Shown here: positions 20,556-34,909 of the stretch, piece after piece
How the letters are laid out: each line of letters opens with the position of its first letter
Numbering within the stretch: the stretch's first letter is position 1
Assembly (NCBI GenBank): GCA_048213135.1
Contig: PS015085.1
Coordinates: forward strand, 27,456-91,455
DNA: 64,000 bases
DNA from: Reclinomonas americana ATCC 50394
Taxonomy: Eukaryota; Jakobida; Jakobea; Jakobida
Direction of reading: 5' to 3'
Notes under the pieces: generated by a model
What the model was told of the DNA's origin: nothing
Databases searched by the model: none
Seen by the model: the letters and a program-made list of their open reading frames with translations, nothing else
Position numbers and translations under genes: made by a program

Positions 20556-23500
20556 TTACAGTTTCTCTGCCACACTGTCGTCCACCACAAACGACATGGG
20601 CGGCGAATCACTGTCCGAGTTGCACTCGTTGGTGGCAGTGGCGGCGCTGGTGGCAGCTGGTCTGGCGGTCGGCAGTGGACTCTCGATTTCCGTGAGCAGC
20701 GATTCGCGCAGAGAGCCAAGTTCCGTTGTGGCCTCACTGTCGCGATCTTGGCCCTTGGAGGTACGCGAGCGCCGCTTGGCTAATCGGCGTCGCTCGCGGC
20801 ACCAGCGAATGAGGCGAACAGCGGCACGGAAGATGTTCAACGCCACCGGCAGCACAAGGATGCCAAGCATCACGGACTGCAGAATGACAAACAAGCTGCG
20901 AAAAGCACCGCCGAAATGAGCAATGGCGACGGAGACAAGAGTCAATTTACATGGCATCACGCAACAGGTCCTTGTAGTATTGTGCGGCCGACGTGCTGGC
21001 AATGATGCCGATCCACATGAGACCAAGAAGACAAATGGTCTCCAGCTGCACGCGGCGACACGAATGAGCAAGCAGTAAAATCGATGACATACCCGCACAG
21101 GTAACGCAAGGCGCACATGATTGTTCCACTGCGAGTGGGGAGCGCGAATAAGTGAGCAAAGACAATTTTCCACGCTTCAATCGCCACGCACTACGCACCT
21201 CGTTTGTGTACGGCATGATAAACAGGTGCACCATGAGCGCCACAAAGAGCGCCAGCGTCAGCAGCGTTGTCAGCAGCACCAGTGGAGGATGACCTGGAAG
21301 CCGAAGTGAGAGGCACGCTTGTTGAGCAGGAGAAAATAACAGTTTGAATTACCAGCCGCGCCCGTAAACACAATGACGAGAACCAGGCGCTTCAGGATCT
21401 GCACGACTTCCCACCAATACACTTGCGGGCGGTAATGCTGCGTGTGGTGCGTCGTGAGTTGCAAGAGCGACAAGCGCAACGCAAGAACGGCGCAGAGGAG
21501 AAATGACACTGCCCTCGGCGCTAAACGCATCTGAGTCACCCACCACCTTGTGTCTCCTCCCTTCTCTCTCTCTCTTTCTCTCCCTTCTCTCTTTCTCTCT
21601 CCCTCCCGCCTTCCCTCTTTTCTCTCTCCATCACCCACACACACCTGATACAGAGGTCCATACCGCCGCTGCAGTCGGCGATTGTGGAACAGCTGCCGGT
21701 CCTTGCCGATACGGCGCAGCCACACAATGAGGAATGTCGGCACGCCAGCACCGACCACGAGTGCGACGACGAGGAACAGCGGCATGAGGCGCCACCAGTC
21801 GGCATCGAAGCAGTAGAATGAGGGCGTCAGCGAATTGACGTGCTGCAGCTTCATGAGACACATGGTAGCAAGCAGGAGCCACACAGCAGAAAAAGAGTGG
21901 CGCACCGAATCCAGCAATTCGGAGCAATTGAAGAAGCTGAGGGTGGCCGACATCATCGGCTCATACAAGGACACACCCAACACGACCGTGGTTCGCAGGT
22001 ACGAGTTGAGAGACGACCATTTGGCGAATGCGCGGACCCACGGACGCCAGGCCGTCGTGTTGTCCTTGGCGCTGCTGTCAATGGTGCTGAAGGAAAGCTG
22101 CCGGGATGGAAACAAAGAGAGTCACACTCCATGATGTCGTCAACGGCACCCCGATTTCAACCCACGCGACAAACCGCCACTTCAACCGACTTGTCTCGCG
22201 CCACCGCCAAGATGATCCACGCGAGGATACGGTGGAGTACAAATTGGACCCAGAGCACCGCCAGGAACGCCACAGGCAGAAACACTTGCACCAGTACCTC
22301 ACCGTGCCCATCGATATAAAATGGACACAGGGTGGAGCCACCCTGTTGCGAAAATCATGTTTCTTAAGTCGCATGCTATGGGATACGCCGCTTCTCATGC
22401 ACACACGGGCACACACCGTAATGTAAAAGTGAAAGACGGCCTGCACGGTGGCCAGTGTCGTTCTGCGAATTTCGACAACCGTGAGAAAATGAAGCATTAT
22501 CACCTGTGCGTGCGTGGCGTGCGAGACGCAACGATGGGTACATCACAAAGGCACCGATCTGCACTGAAAAGAAGATCATGCGCAGCGCCGGTGTGCTGTT
22601 GCCTTGCGACAAAATGTGCTGCGCTAGCACAAAGCACACAATCACTATCACAGTGAGGAACACGATTCTCCCGTGCCAGTGCGGACACACTGCGCAAGCA
22701 AACGGCATTCAGGAGAGAGCCCAGTGGCACGACGGGCGAATGTGAATGCTTACGAACCGAAGCAAGAGTGGAACCACTCCGAGTAGCCGTCCATGCACCG
22801 ACCGCACAGCGGCGACGCACTATCGCGGTTGCTGTTGGGCTTGCAAAATGTGCCATTCACAACGACGGGAGTCGACGGTTCGCTGCCGAGACTGCGAGTG
22901 ACCACCGTCTGCGGCAGGCCCACGGCCCACTCCGACTGGAAGCCGGGCTCGTCGTCGCCACCACCGTGCGAACAGAAATCGAAAGGACACAGTCGAGGTC
23001 TGTCGAAAAAGAAAGCAAGTCAGGCACTTGAGATATGCCACGTACCACAATGGTGTACGCAACTGAAGGGCGCCACTCGGCAGCACCAGCGGCCAGTACT
23101 CGGAGAATACCGACAGCTGCCCACCGCCAGAACACACTAAACCCTGCTGACATGGCTGGCAAGTGGTGCTGGTGGGCGTGACCTGGTAGAATCCACTCGG
23201 GCACGACACACAGCCGACTTGCGGCTGCAAACCGAATCCCGGCTGACAATCCGACAGGGCGATCTGGTACGTCACCGCACCTTGCAGCGTCAGCTGCGAC
23301 GACGAGACTGAAATCGCACTGGTGCTCCCGCTGGAACCAATCGGCGTCAGCACCGCCGTGGCGTTGCCATCGAATGTGTTGATCAACTGCGAGATGACCT
23401 GCGCTCCCGCGTATGTGATATGTGATGCGTGAGCGACGGAGAACACAAGTGAGAGCACAATCGACACGAGATGCGACCAACCGTGCACGATGGGCAGTAG

Positions 23501-24605
23501 AACTGCACCGGAAAGCCAACTATGGTGTTGATGAAGTTGCCGAAAATGTCCATCACCAAGCACGTGATGATTACCGACGACCCTGCCGACAACCGGGAGT
23601 GAGGGAGAGATTCGTTTGCGTAGCACAAAGCCTCCGCAAACCTGGCTGAATGGCAGCTGGTGCATCGGAGCAGAACAACGAGTATGGTGCTGCACGCGTT
23701 AAAGGAAGAGAATTTCAGATTGCATCGACTGTGCGGAAGGCATCTCGACTCCACGCACCGGACGCAGTGCTGTTGCCATACATGGCAGTGCTCGTACCAA
23801 ATACGTTGGCGTAGACACTGGTAAGTGCAGGGCCAGGGCTGCTGCTGGCTTCGAAGAGAGACTGCAACAGTACGTCGCTGCCGTCAAAATAGATCGCTCC
23901 ACCACCGCCTGTGAGCAATCGGTGAGAGAAGAGAAAAAGATGACAACGGCGGCATTTCGCGACGAACCCACGCCGTCTGTCAATTGGGCGCCACTTGGTG
24001 CCGACATTGTTGCCGCATTGTTCACAAACTGATTTCCAGACAGACTGACGCCATACGGGTACTTTACAGAAATGTGTTGTGAGGCGATGCTGTAGCGCGA
24101 GACGCACAACAGGGAAGGAAATCGCGTACCGCAGTCGGGCCAAAATTTTCCTGCACCCATTGAATCACTGTGCTGTTCACCATCTGCAAACAGCCTCGCG
24201 TCAGTGAGACACGCACACGAGAGAGGGAGAGATGAGACAGTAGCCGCAACAATTGCACCCCCACGGAACGCTGTGTTGCTGTTGAAAGTGGAGTTCACCA
24301 CTGCCGTTATCAGCGTCCCTCCGATATTCATCGCGCCTCCGTCGGAGCGGAGAGAAACACACTGCAGAGGCGCCGTTAAGAATACATCGCGGGTCTTGCG
24401 CAGGACAGCGGAAAATAAAGCACCTCCGTAAACGTGCAGTTGACGACGGATGCCATTGCGTAATTTTGCGACGTGAAGCCAGACAGTACCAGGCAGCCGC
24501 CCATATAGGCTTGGTTGTCAATGAACTGGGTGTTGGTAGCGGTAAACACCAATCCGTCTGTGGCCAGCACGCAACCGCCGCAGTTGGTGGTTCTCCCTGC
24601 AACAC

Positions 24606-24687
<82 letters not shown>

Positions 24688-27385
24688 CACACACACACGC
24701 ACACGCGCACACGCACACACACGCACACACACGCACACTCGCGTCAGCAACGAGGTCGATCATCATCAACAACAACATAGGCACACACCTTTTGAGAGTT
24801 TCGAATTCGTCAACGACACAGTTGCGTCGCCGGACATGCAGAGGTGCGCGCCTGATTGTGACCGCACAGTTAATCATTGAGGATGGCACAGAAAATGCAG
24901 AGGAGGACACAGACCTCCGAGCGTAGATGTCGCTTGCGTTGATGTGAGCTGGTAAAACGAGGCGATGCCTTCGCCATTGACGGCCACCGATCCACCGCAA
25001 CCATAGACCGTGGAACTCGCTATCACGTCGCTCACCGACGACAGTGTGGCAGTGTCTTGGACGGCTACTGCGCCGCCGATGCCCTGTGTGGTAAGCAGAA
25101 TGTGAGAGACTCTCGACCGGAGGGCATCGATTCAGATTCCCTTTGTGAACGCAACGTTACTGGCGATGGAGCTCACAATCGTGTTGTTGAAGGTGTTGGC
25201 ACCCGAGGATTCACGGAGCATCCACGTGCCGCCTTCGCAGAAGGCTCATTGGTATGAATGGCACAGAAACAACGCAGCTGTACAAATCACACCAACCTGA
25301 CAACGCAGCATTGCAAGTGTAATACTGACTGCTGTTGCTCGTCAGCTGCGCGGTTCCCACAATATAAAAGGCTCCTGTGTTATCGCACAAAACGAGCTGC
25401 GATCAGAATGTGGCTAGGACAACACATAGGCACATTCAATATGACTGCAAACCGCCGTGGGCCGTGAACGCCATGCAATTGAGGAACTGCGAGTTGATGA
25501 CTTCAACTACGGAGACATCTTCGGCTGCCACCGCTCCACCGTAAGCTGCTTGACTGTGGTGTGAAGTGCAACGCAAAGTGTTTGGCAAGGCGATAGACGT
25601 CACATACACATGCACACAGTGTACCTCTGGAAGAAGTAGGCCCTGATGACACACGAATAAGCAGAGCGGAACGATGTGTCGACAAACGCATCTCGGCGCG
25701 CAACTGATTCAGCGAGAGCTTGGAGTTGGCGGACAGCGCGAACGAGCCACCATGCAAGGCCAAATTCGTCACCATTCTGTCGAGAATGGAAGTCCACGAG
25801 GCCTCCACAGCCAACATGGCCGCACCACTACATACACATTGGTGAGTGAAGAAAACAACTGCTGGCCAGCTCGACATTACGCAACGCCGTGTTGGCCGAG
25901 TTACTGGTAAAGTTGCATGAGGTGCTGACAACGATGGTTGGCGTGTCGATGTAGACCGCACCGCCTTCTTTGATGGCCCTGTTGTTCACAAAATTGACCT
26001 GGGCAACCCACAGTGTCAAGCAAGATACAACGAAGAACAATACGGGGCGAGCGCTGCGCAACTCTGACGAGATCGATGGTGCCCTTGACAACCAGGGCTC
26101 TGTGGCAGGCGAGGAGGTTACAATCGACGACTGTGAACGAAAGCGCAAGTGCGCGTGCAGTCATCAGCTCACCCTCCATTAGTGGCCTCGTTGAACATGA
26201 ATGTCGAATCGCCGACTCCAACCTGAATCATGTCGCCCTTCATCCCCACAGCGCCGCCAGCATCAGCTGTGCAGTTGTAAAACCGGCCAATAATAATGGC
26301 GCCGCTGCCATTCTCGACCATTATGCAACCACCTGTATTTGCGTACATGAATCTGTGAACAAGGAATGTCGCTGGATAAAGTATCTATTTTGACTGACCA
26401 TTCGTGGCGATCGGACTGACGTAGCCGGGAGGTACAATAACATTGACAGAGTTGAGGAAGAACTGCATCATTCCACCGGCGATGAGTGCGCACAATAGCG
26501 CAACGGAGACAGATTACGACAGTGCTAACAAACCGATACGTCTTGGAAGATGAAATCGCGCACACTGGCATACACGCCACCGCCGCCAACCTATTCATGG
26601 GACAGCAAGTCAGCAACAGTCTCATGAAACTGGGAGTGTAAGAGCATATCTACGCAACACTGTAGGTGGCGCCGGAACGGCTGCGCACATCGGCAATGCC
26701 GGCAGGCAGGTGCACCGAGAACTCGTGCTGGTTCACCGTCAAGTAGCGAGTGAACAATCGCATGGTCGTGGAGACAACCATGGCAGCTGCACACAAACGA
26801 AAATGTGTGATGAGTGTAGGGAGGGACCCACAGGCGCACTAGGACGGCAACTGACCTCCGCCCCCGAGAATGACATTGGACGGCACCGAGTTGCCAGCGC
26901 TGCACAAATCGAACGAGATGAGAGCAAGCGACGTGTGCAGAGCATAAACGTATCCGCGCTCAACTCTGGAGTACAAATGACATTGACGTCAACGACGTTG
27001 TTGGCAAACAAGCCGCCGAGACTGAACAGAGAATCGGTGAGGGTGTCGACGTTGAGATACACAAAGAGANNNNNNNNNNNNNNNNNNNNNNNNNNNNNNN
27101 NNNNNNNNNNNNNNNNNNNNNNNNNNNNNNNNNNNNNNNNNNNNNNNNNNNNNNNNNNNNNNNNNNNNNNNNNNNNNNNNNNNNNNNNNNNNNNNNNNNN
27201 NNNNNNNNNNNNNNNNNNNNNNNNNNNNNNNNNNNNNNNNNNNNNNNNNNNNNNNNNNNNNNNNNNNNNNNNNNNNNNNNNNNNNNNNNNNNNNNNNNNN
27301 NNNNNNNNNNNNNNNNNNNNNNNNNNNNNNNNNNNNNNNNNNNNNNNNNNNNNNNNNNNNNNNNNNNNNNNNNNNNNNNNNNNNN

Positions 27386-27449
<64 letters not shown>

Positions 27450-30400
27450 CAGGTGAGACGCAACAAATGTCCAAGTTGGCAACATTATACGCCATATTCA
27501 AACCCGCCAAGTTGTACACTGCCGGCACGCTGAACGCAAAGTAGACCCAGGTGAACTCGATAAGCACTGCCAGAGAGGGGAATCATATGTCAGGCGTACG
27601 TTGTAACAGTGAGCAAGACAGTAACCAACCTCCAGCGCCGCCCACAATCAGCGTCTGTGATTCGCCGACAGTGAACGACAGCGAGTTGTACGTGTATGAA
27701 CTGCAAGAGCGCGGTACGTTGGTTCAGTGAGATGAGCGAGACATAACGCGCGGCTTCATGAAAAGATCACCAGTTGGTGGACGTGTAGAACATTGACGGC
27801 ACGGCAGAGTCGAGAGCCGAGGCCACTGAGGCCATGGCACCGCCGCCGGCGATAGCTTGTTGCGCGTACTCCGATTGCACAGTGAGAGAGTTGTCGTGCA
27901 TAACGCTGCGTGTCTCGGTCACATTCAGCGGGGCCACGTGCCCAGCTGTGCATTGTAACAAAGTAAGTAAGCGGAGCAACACATTGCTGCAGTTGAAGAA
28001 AACGTAGATCCGCACCCATGATGTTGAGCCAAGCACCACCGCCCATCACCGCTACGACGCAGTCAGAAATCATACAGTTAGCAATTCTGTTCTCGACGGA
28101 GCAATCATGTCGCACACGCACCGGCAAGCGTCGTATTCCGCAGCACCGGATACAGTGCGCTCAAGGTCACCGAGTTGAATGCCGCGGAGACGTCGGTGAG
28201 AGTCACGCTCAACGCCGACTGCACAATGCCAGTGGAGTTGGCCGCCATGAATCCGGCGCCTGTAGCAGCGCACGCGTGAGGTGATGACGGAGGAGGGTAA
28301 GGACCGGCGGCAGAGTCGGTGTTGTACTCACCACCACCGAACGCACAGTCCGCCGAATCAATGAACCCGACCTTGATTGTGCAAAGTTAATCGAACCGTG
28401 CTCGAGTACCACCAAGAACACGGCGCAAATCAAACTCACCTCCACAGAGTTGCGCATAAAGGAAGTGGAGGTCACCGAGATCGTGTTCAAAGCCGTCGAT
28501 TGTGCCATGCCACTTTGGTACGGCGTAAGATAGGTGGATGCAAACGCACCGCCACCGACAGCCATTGAACCCCATACTGCGTTATACGAGAAATAGAATC
28601 AATGAAAAGCGAACGCACACTAAAACACTGTGCAGGGATGGCGCACCAGTGGCATTGTGAACTGTAGTAATGAAAGTAATGAGACAACAATGGCAGTCCT
28701 GCAAGGCAATCTTACAGAGTCGCACACCTTTCACACGATTGTTGAAAAACTGAGAATTTGCCACTGTGACTGTCGAGTTGAGACCGCAGTTCTCACCCAC
28801 CGACGATGAAATACTGTAAGATTAAGGTGGAGCTGATGAGCAGACAGCGGAGACAGGGACGATGATTCAACCCGCGCAAGGTGAACCTGGCACCGCCAAT
28901 AAATACGGTGGGGAGGATTCCGTCGAACGAATTTGTGGAGAGAAGGAGAACGACCTCGACATTGTTGTTCGTCAGCGTCGAGTTGTTCATCGTCATTTGG
29001 TATGTCATCGATGGCGAGGAGAAAAGGCTGCACAGTAGCACAGTTCAGCGCTTTGAGCGGCACACAGATACACAGATATGAACTGGCTCAGACCTGCCCG
29101 GAGTAACCCCGGTGAAGCCCAAACCCATGATCGCTGAGTTGTGTTGAGGAAATGAGTGTTGAGAGAGAGCGCCACAAGTGCGCAGAATATAATGACTCAC
29201 CGGAACCACCAATAAACAGCCGAGGAACAACCGGCACTTGTGAAGGGGAATAGGCGCTGGAACTGCACGGAGACGGCAAGTAAGCAATACATAAAGTGAC
29301 TGGACGCAGAAAGATGGTCGACAACGTAACGTGGAAGTGCCAATGACAACACCAATGGCAGTCACATTATTGCGCTGAAAATTGGACGACAACACACTGA
29401 CAATGGTGTTTGCGTTGGGCTGAGTTCCACCCGCAGCAGAACTGGCTCCCTATACACGCAGAATACAGATGTGAGAGGTACTATGATCCCAAATGGACTC
29501 GGTCTCATCGTGTGACGCACAGAATAGACGGATCCGCCTGAGAAACCAGCAGCCAAAACAGGGTCAGCAGCACCACTGCATGATCTGAACGGGGAGACAG
29601 ACGTACCGATCGTAAAAACACCAGCCGGTACCATGGTAATGTTGATAGCCATCACCAGCGAGTCCGCGATGACAGTGTTCCACACGTCAACTTCGATAGC
29701 CGAAATCTTGTACTCGTAGTAGATGTTGCTGATTGCCGCCCCTGCACACACACACACACACACAGAAGTCAGCAGAGCATGTGATGAAACAAATGCGCCC
29801 ACAAAGAGCACTCGCCGGCGACCCGAATGACTGGATAGGAAAATGCAGTCCCTTCGAGGCCAGCCGAATTGGTCATGTTGGTCGCCCACAACGAGCAACC
29901 GCTGAACGCACTCGACTGCACAGTCAACCGGCGGGATCCGGAGACATACTCTGCACCCAAGCCCGGCACAGAACCAAACGCTGACACCGCGCCGCTCAGG
30001 TCCATGAAACCTGCAGGCAAGTCAGAAATGAGACTTTCATCTGTGCAACACAAGAGAGCGTCAAATGATTCGTTACCAATGTTGGCGGTGCGTATGTTTG
30101 TCGACATGTTGCTGATGGTGCATCCGGTGAGTGTCGCCGCTAATGTCGTAGCCAGACCGTCAAAGAACAGGAAGCCGCCTCCAGCCACAAGTGAACTCGC
30201 GAACATGGAGGTGATCGACACCAGCCCTCCGGTGGCAGTCACATTCGTCAGTGAGCTCTGCAGACTTGTCTGGAAACTGCCAGTCGCCATGAACGGTACC
30301 GACACACTTCCGCCGCCCACCACCAGATTGGAAAGCAGATTCAAATGACCAAATGGGCCAGCAGACGACACGGAAACCGAGTCCCCGGTAAATGTTGTGG

Positions 30401-31522
30401 CGTCGATGTTCAGCACAGACGGCTCCACAGCGGCCAACGGCGTCGTCGGGTAACTTTGTGCGGAGTAGAACGAGAACGAGCCTCCGCCCACAATTAGCGC
30501 TTCAGGGCCACCGTTCTGCATCCCCGTGATTGCCGGAAGCACTGCGGCCACAAACTGCACCGAGTTGTGACTGAAAGTGCAAGACTGGAAGACGGCTGAT
30601 GCGGTGACGGCATACGAATTGTAGATGGAAATGGCACCGCCGCCCACCACCTCCAGAACCGGACCGTAATAGCTGCGCAACGAGGAGAACAAAGGAGTGA
30701 GTCACCAACAACTGAGCGGAGACAATGTCATGCATGGCGTACTTCGAGGATATCACGCTGATGTAGTGCAGCACGTTGACAATGTTGCGCTCGAACACAG
30801 CGCCCGTGATGCTCATAGCGGCTGTCACTGCTTGCGCCGCTGGCGAGGCTATAGATTGCACGGTGGAGATGGCCGCGCCTGCAGAGTGGGGAAAGGAGAA
30901 GGGAGAAGGGGAAGGGGGAGAAAAGGGGAGAGGGGAGGGAAAGGGAAAAGGAGAGGAAGAGGGCGAGGGAGTTAGAGACAGAGAGGAAAAAACAAGGAGA
31001 GAAATGGAGAGAGAGAATGGAAGAGAGAAATATGGGGGAGAGAAGGAGAGAGGAAGAGTGATGAGGGGTGGAGGGCAATAGTGAGACAGGAAACGGAAAA
31101 GATATGAATACAATTGGAGAAAAGTGACAGAAAAATACGAGAGGGAAAGTTGGAGAGAGACGAAGAGAAGACATGGGGAGAGGGTGATTTGGAGAAAAGG
31201 GAGAGAACGGGAGAGAGAGGGGGCGGGGGACGGGGTTGAAGAAAAGGGAACGAAAAGATGAGGGAAAAGTGAGTGAGGGAGAGAAAGAAATGGAGAAACA
31301 GACAGAGAGACGCGGAGAATGAAAGAGAAAGATGAGAGGTCATGTGGCAGAGAGACAGGATTGAGGCAGAGAGACAAACAGAGGTAAGAAAAGAAGTGAG
31401 ACGGTGTGGCAGCGAGACAGCGAGAGAGCGGGAGAGAAAGAGGGAGAGTAACACAAGAGCAGAGTGGCAGACAGAAACGAGTTAGAGCGAGAGACAGAAG
31501 CATGGCAGAGACAGGAGTGACG

Positions 31523-31556
<34 letters not shown>

Positions 31557-33454
31557 AATAGAAATTGTGTGTGTAACGAGAGAGATGAGAAAGAACAGGA
31601 GCGGCAGCGACAATAAACAAATAGATGAAAGAGATGAGAGACCAAGGAGAAGAGAGGGCGAGATGCAAGACACTCGCGCCAAGAAGACAGAGTGCGTCTG
31701 TGCATGGCGTACCTCCGATAAACAGCACATACTGGGTGCACACCACGGAGATCACGTTGTCGACGAACTGGGACGCGCCCGTCACAATCAACCCGACTGT
31801 GAGCTGAGGGCTCGTGTAAAACATGTTCTGCATGGTGGAGCAGAGAGCGCATCAGCGTCATAGAAAGAAGAACAGCACTGCTGTGAGCACGAAAGCACCT
31901 GCCAGACACCCAATGCAGCGCCAAATATGACCAATGTAGAGTTGTTTGTGGGTCTGACCAGCGGTTGTGTGACGGTAATGTGGTTCTCCGACATGGTGAC
32001 GTTCGTCATCTCGACTTCAACCAGAGACAACTGTGGCGCACAAGAACGAGGGGCGTGAATGAGTGCGCAGGTGACAGCTAGAGAACTGGCCAACACAACG
32101 AACCGCCATCGGAGTCCCTTGTGTCTGTAGGCATGCGTGCGCGTGAGTAAGAGAGCAAGAAAGAGAGAATGAGGTGTGAGACGGAAAGCAAACCGAGGGC
32201 GGTGAGGTGCTGACATCCAGCAGCAGACCAGCTCCGGCAACAGAAAAGGGCAAGACAGCTGCCTCGCCGACGATTGCGTTGTTGTTGATAATCGAGTTGA
32301 CGACGGCGATGAATGAGGGTCCCTGGATACGCATTCCGGCACCACCGACACCGGGGTTGACAGTAACGTACGGGCCAACACTGGCGGGGCGAGACGGATA
32401 TGCCGGCGGATTGGCGACATTGATGGTGTTGCCGGTCGCCGTCACGTTGTAGATCAGCACGCTGCTGCTCTGCGGGGCAAGGAGCCAAGTTCCGGTCTCG
32501 TAGTTGGTGAACGACAATGTGGCGAGCGTAACGTTCACGGGACCGCCAGACGACGAAATGAATTCTGTGAGCAAGGAGCACCCAATTATGAAACACAGAA
32601 ACAGGGGGAAATCAAGAAACAAGATTGGATGCTCACCCATGACCAGACCGCGACCGACACCCGACCCGAGGAACGTGCTGGACATGACCAGAATCGGGAT
32701 GGCAACTTGCGGGGAGAACCCCGCTCCGTAGGTGGCCAAGTGTACAGACAGTGGTCCCGGACCCACCACCGTCAACCCCGATACACACAACGGCCCCGCT
32801 ATCACCACCGTGGGGCCAGTCACAATGTCCACCAGGGAGACGGCCGCGCCAAAGGCTGTGGAGGCCGACGGCGCCGGCTTGAGCACCACCGCACCCGGAG
32901 TGGGGTCCATGCTGATCAACCCGAAGCCGCCGCCTGACGCGACCATGGTCAGCGTTTGCGTGAGGGTGTAGTTGCCGGGCGTGAGGTAGATGACGGAAGA
33001 TGCCGTGTAGATGTTCGGGATGAGACTTGCGGCGGTGGTCAGGGTGCTGCGAGGGGAAGGGAGAAGGATGGGGAAGGGGAGGGGGGAGGGGAGGGGAAAG
33101 GTAGAGCAGGGAGGAGGAGGGAGGGAGGGGAAGGGGAGGAGGGGAGGAGGGGAAAGGGGGNNNNNNNNNNNNNNNNNNNNNNNNNNNNNNNNNNNNNNNN
33201 NNNNNNNNNNNNNNNNNNNNNNNNNNNNNNNNNNNNNNNNNNNNNNNNNNNNNNGAGAGAGAGAGAGAGAGAGAGAGAGAGGAGGAAGTATGAAGGTTGG
33301 GAGGGACGGTGAGCACATGCGCCTCCAAAGAGAGACGCTGTGAATATGTGTGTGCACGATAGAAAAACACATTTTTCAGAGTGGAAGCGCTCTCTCAACT
33401 GGGGGCACAAAGCAAACGCACTCGGCACAGAGAGAGAGAGGGGAGAGAGAGAGG

Positions 33455-33489
<35 letters not shown>

Positions 33490-34035
33490 AGGGGAGAGAG
33501 AGAATATCGGAAAGGCGAGCGAAACGGGTCGTAAGACACGGGATATGCATGAACTGAAACAGGCATGTTCTGCTTGTCGCACGGTATCACCTCTCAGTGC
33601 AACATAACGAAACTATAATACAAGGAGAGTGCATGTGCATGTGAGTGAGAAAACGGAGATGCGAAAATCAGACAAGGACCATGTGCACGAACATACAAAG
33701 ACAAGCATCCTGCGGTACGCGCGCATTCTCTCATATGCACACACACACACATGCAGCGACTGAGCGCCTCGCTGCGTTCACTAAATACAAACAAAACAGA
33801 GACGGGAGCTTCCGAACACACTCGCATAAATCAGCGCGAGAACTCTCCAAAATGCACTCGCAAACTGACTGCTCACAAACACACACACTCGACTGACACA
33901 CACACAGACAGGCACACACAAGCACGCAACACACGCATACTCTCATTCTCGCGCACGCATGAAAAAAAGACACACATGACAAAGATGTCACTGTCTCATT
34001 GCAACTGCAGTGTGTGAATCGAGCACAGAGTGAGT

Positions 34036-34117
<82 letters not shown>

Positions 34118-34580
34118 GAGGAGAGTACGTACGACGTANNNNNNNNNNNNNNNNNNNNNNNNNNNNNNNNNNNNNNNNNNNNNNNNNNNNNNNNNNNNNN
34201 NNNNNNNNNNNNNNNNNNNNNNNNNNNNNNNNNNNNNNNNNNNNNNNNNNNNNNNNNNNNNNNNNNNNNNNNNNNNNNNNNNNNNNNNNNNNNNNNNNNN
34301 NNNNNNNNNNNNNNNNNNNNNNNNNNNNNNNNNNNNNNNNNNNNNNNNNNNNNNNNNNNNNNNNNNNNNNNNNNNNNNNNNNNNNNNNNNNNNNNNNNNN
34401 NNNNNNNNNNNNNNNNNNNNNNNNNNNNNNNNNNNNNNNNNNNNNNNNNNNNNNNNNNNNNNNNNNNNNNNNNNNNNNNGTGTGTGTGTGTGTGTGCGAG
34501 AGAGGAAGAGTGACAAAGTGAGTGAGATCGACACTGACAGTAATCATTGCAATCATTGAGAGTGAGGGAGAGAGAGAGAG

Positions 34581-34612
<32 letters not shown>

Positions 34613-34909
34613 CATGTGTATGAGACACCACACTCACCACGCAGTCTGCAGAGTGTTACAAGGTCCCGCAGTCGCTGCATTAGCCGCCGCCGAGGCGAAC
34701 AGCACCACTGGATTGAGAAACATTCCCTCTGCACAGGCTGCTCCCGCTGGAACCACTTGCGCCTCCACTCCCACTGTTCCCATCATCATCATTATCATCA
34801 TTGTGGAGAGTGTCATCATGGTGAGAAGAGTCGCGAGAAGTGTCCATCCTCTTCTTCTTCTTGTTGTTGATAGTGAGGATGGTAGTGAGCGCATGTTGGC
34901 GCTTCTCAT
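20556..34909 (-). CDS. Giant secreted/surface protein: beta-helix array, Cys-rich module, multi-pass membrane region
   Basis: The protein is built from several dozen short exons. The 5' exon (34909 or ATG 34891, to about 34636) encodes a strong signal peptide (WTLLATLLTMMTLSTMMIMM) followed by CNTLQTAW. Next comes VIYLTPGNYTLTQTLTM (about 33000), the usual entry to a right-handed parallel beta-helix. From 33060 to about 23300 there are repeating units with N-x-x-F/I-x-x-N and GGG(A/S)xxF turns, for example GGGAIYFDGSDVLLQS, resembling polymorphic membrane protein (Pmp) repeats. A Cys-rich module CVSCPSGFYQVTPTSTTCQP lies near 23200. About eight hydrophobic segments follow (22700-20850), for example LFLVVALVVGAGVPTFLIVW and VYWWEVVQILKRLVLVIVFT. 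The tail is basic then acidic, ending in TAA (20558-20556). This layout occurs in many protists; ligand and role are unknown, adhesion or sensing being plausible. Two gaps lie inside. Confidence 0.82.
24604..24740 (-). repeat. (CA)n microsatellite in beta-helix gene intron
   Basis: Almost pure CA for about 75 bp, then CA interrupted by CG; a transcribed-strand (TG)n. Confidence 0.95.
27070..27385. other. Assembly gap (316 N) in beta-helix gene
   Basis: Left flank is a beta-helix exon, right flank a (TC)n array. Coding on both sides stays on the minus strand. Confidence 0.95.
27386..27447 (-). repeat. (TC)n microsatellite
   Basis: Pure TC array at the contig edge, intronic to the beta-helix gene. 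Confidence 0.95.
30890..31690 (-). repeat. Long AG-rich intron of the beta-helix gene
   Basis: About 800 bp of GA-rich sequence on the plus strand (CT-rich in the sense of the gene) with no exon seen. It separates units ending near 30880 and starting near 31710 and is the longest uninterrupted intron visible in this gene. Confidence 0.7.
33161..33254. other. Assembly gap (94 N)
   Basis: Flanked by GGGGA-rich and (GA)n sequence inside the first introns of the beta-helix gene. Confidence 0.95.
33255..34138 (-). other. Contig of repeats, presumed intron of the beta-helix gene
   Basis: GA-rich, CA-rich and mixed sequence with a pure (AG)n array at 34040-34113. I see no exon. It lies between the signal-peptide exon and the first beta-helix exons. 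Confidence 0.6.
34139..34479. other. Assembly gap (341 N)
   Basis: Left flank ends in AGTACGTACGACGTA, right flank starts with (TG)n. Confidence 0.95.

Noticed and set aside
24604-24740. (CA)n tract considered as telomere-like or regulatory
   Set aside because: It is a plain dinucleotide microsatellite inside an intron of the beta-helix gene.
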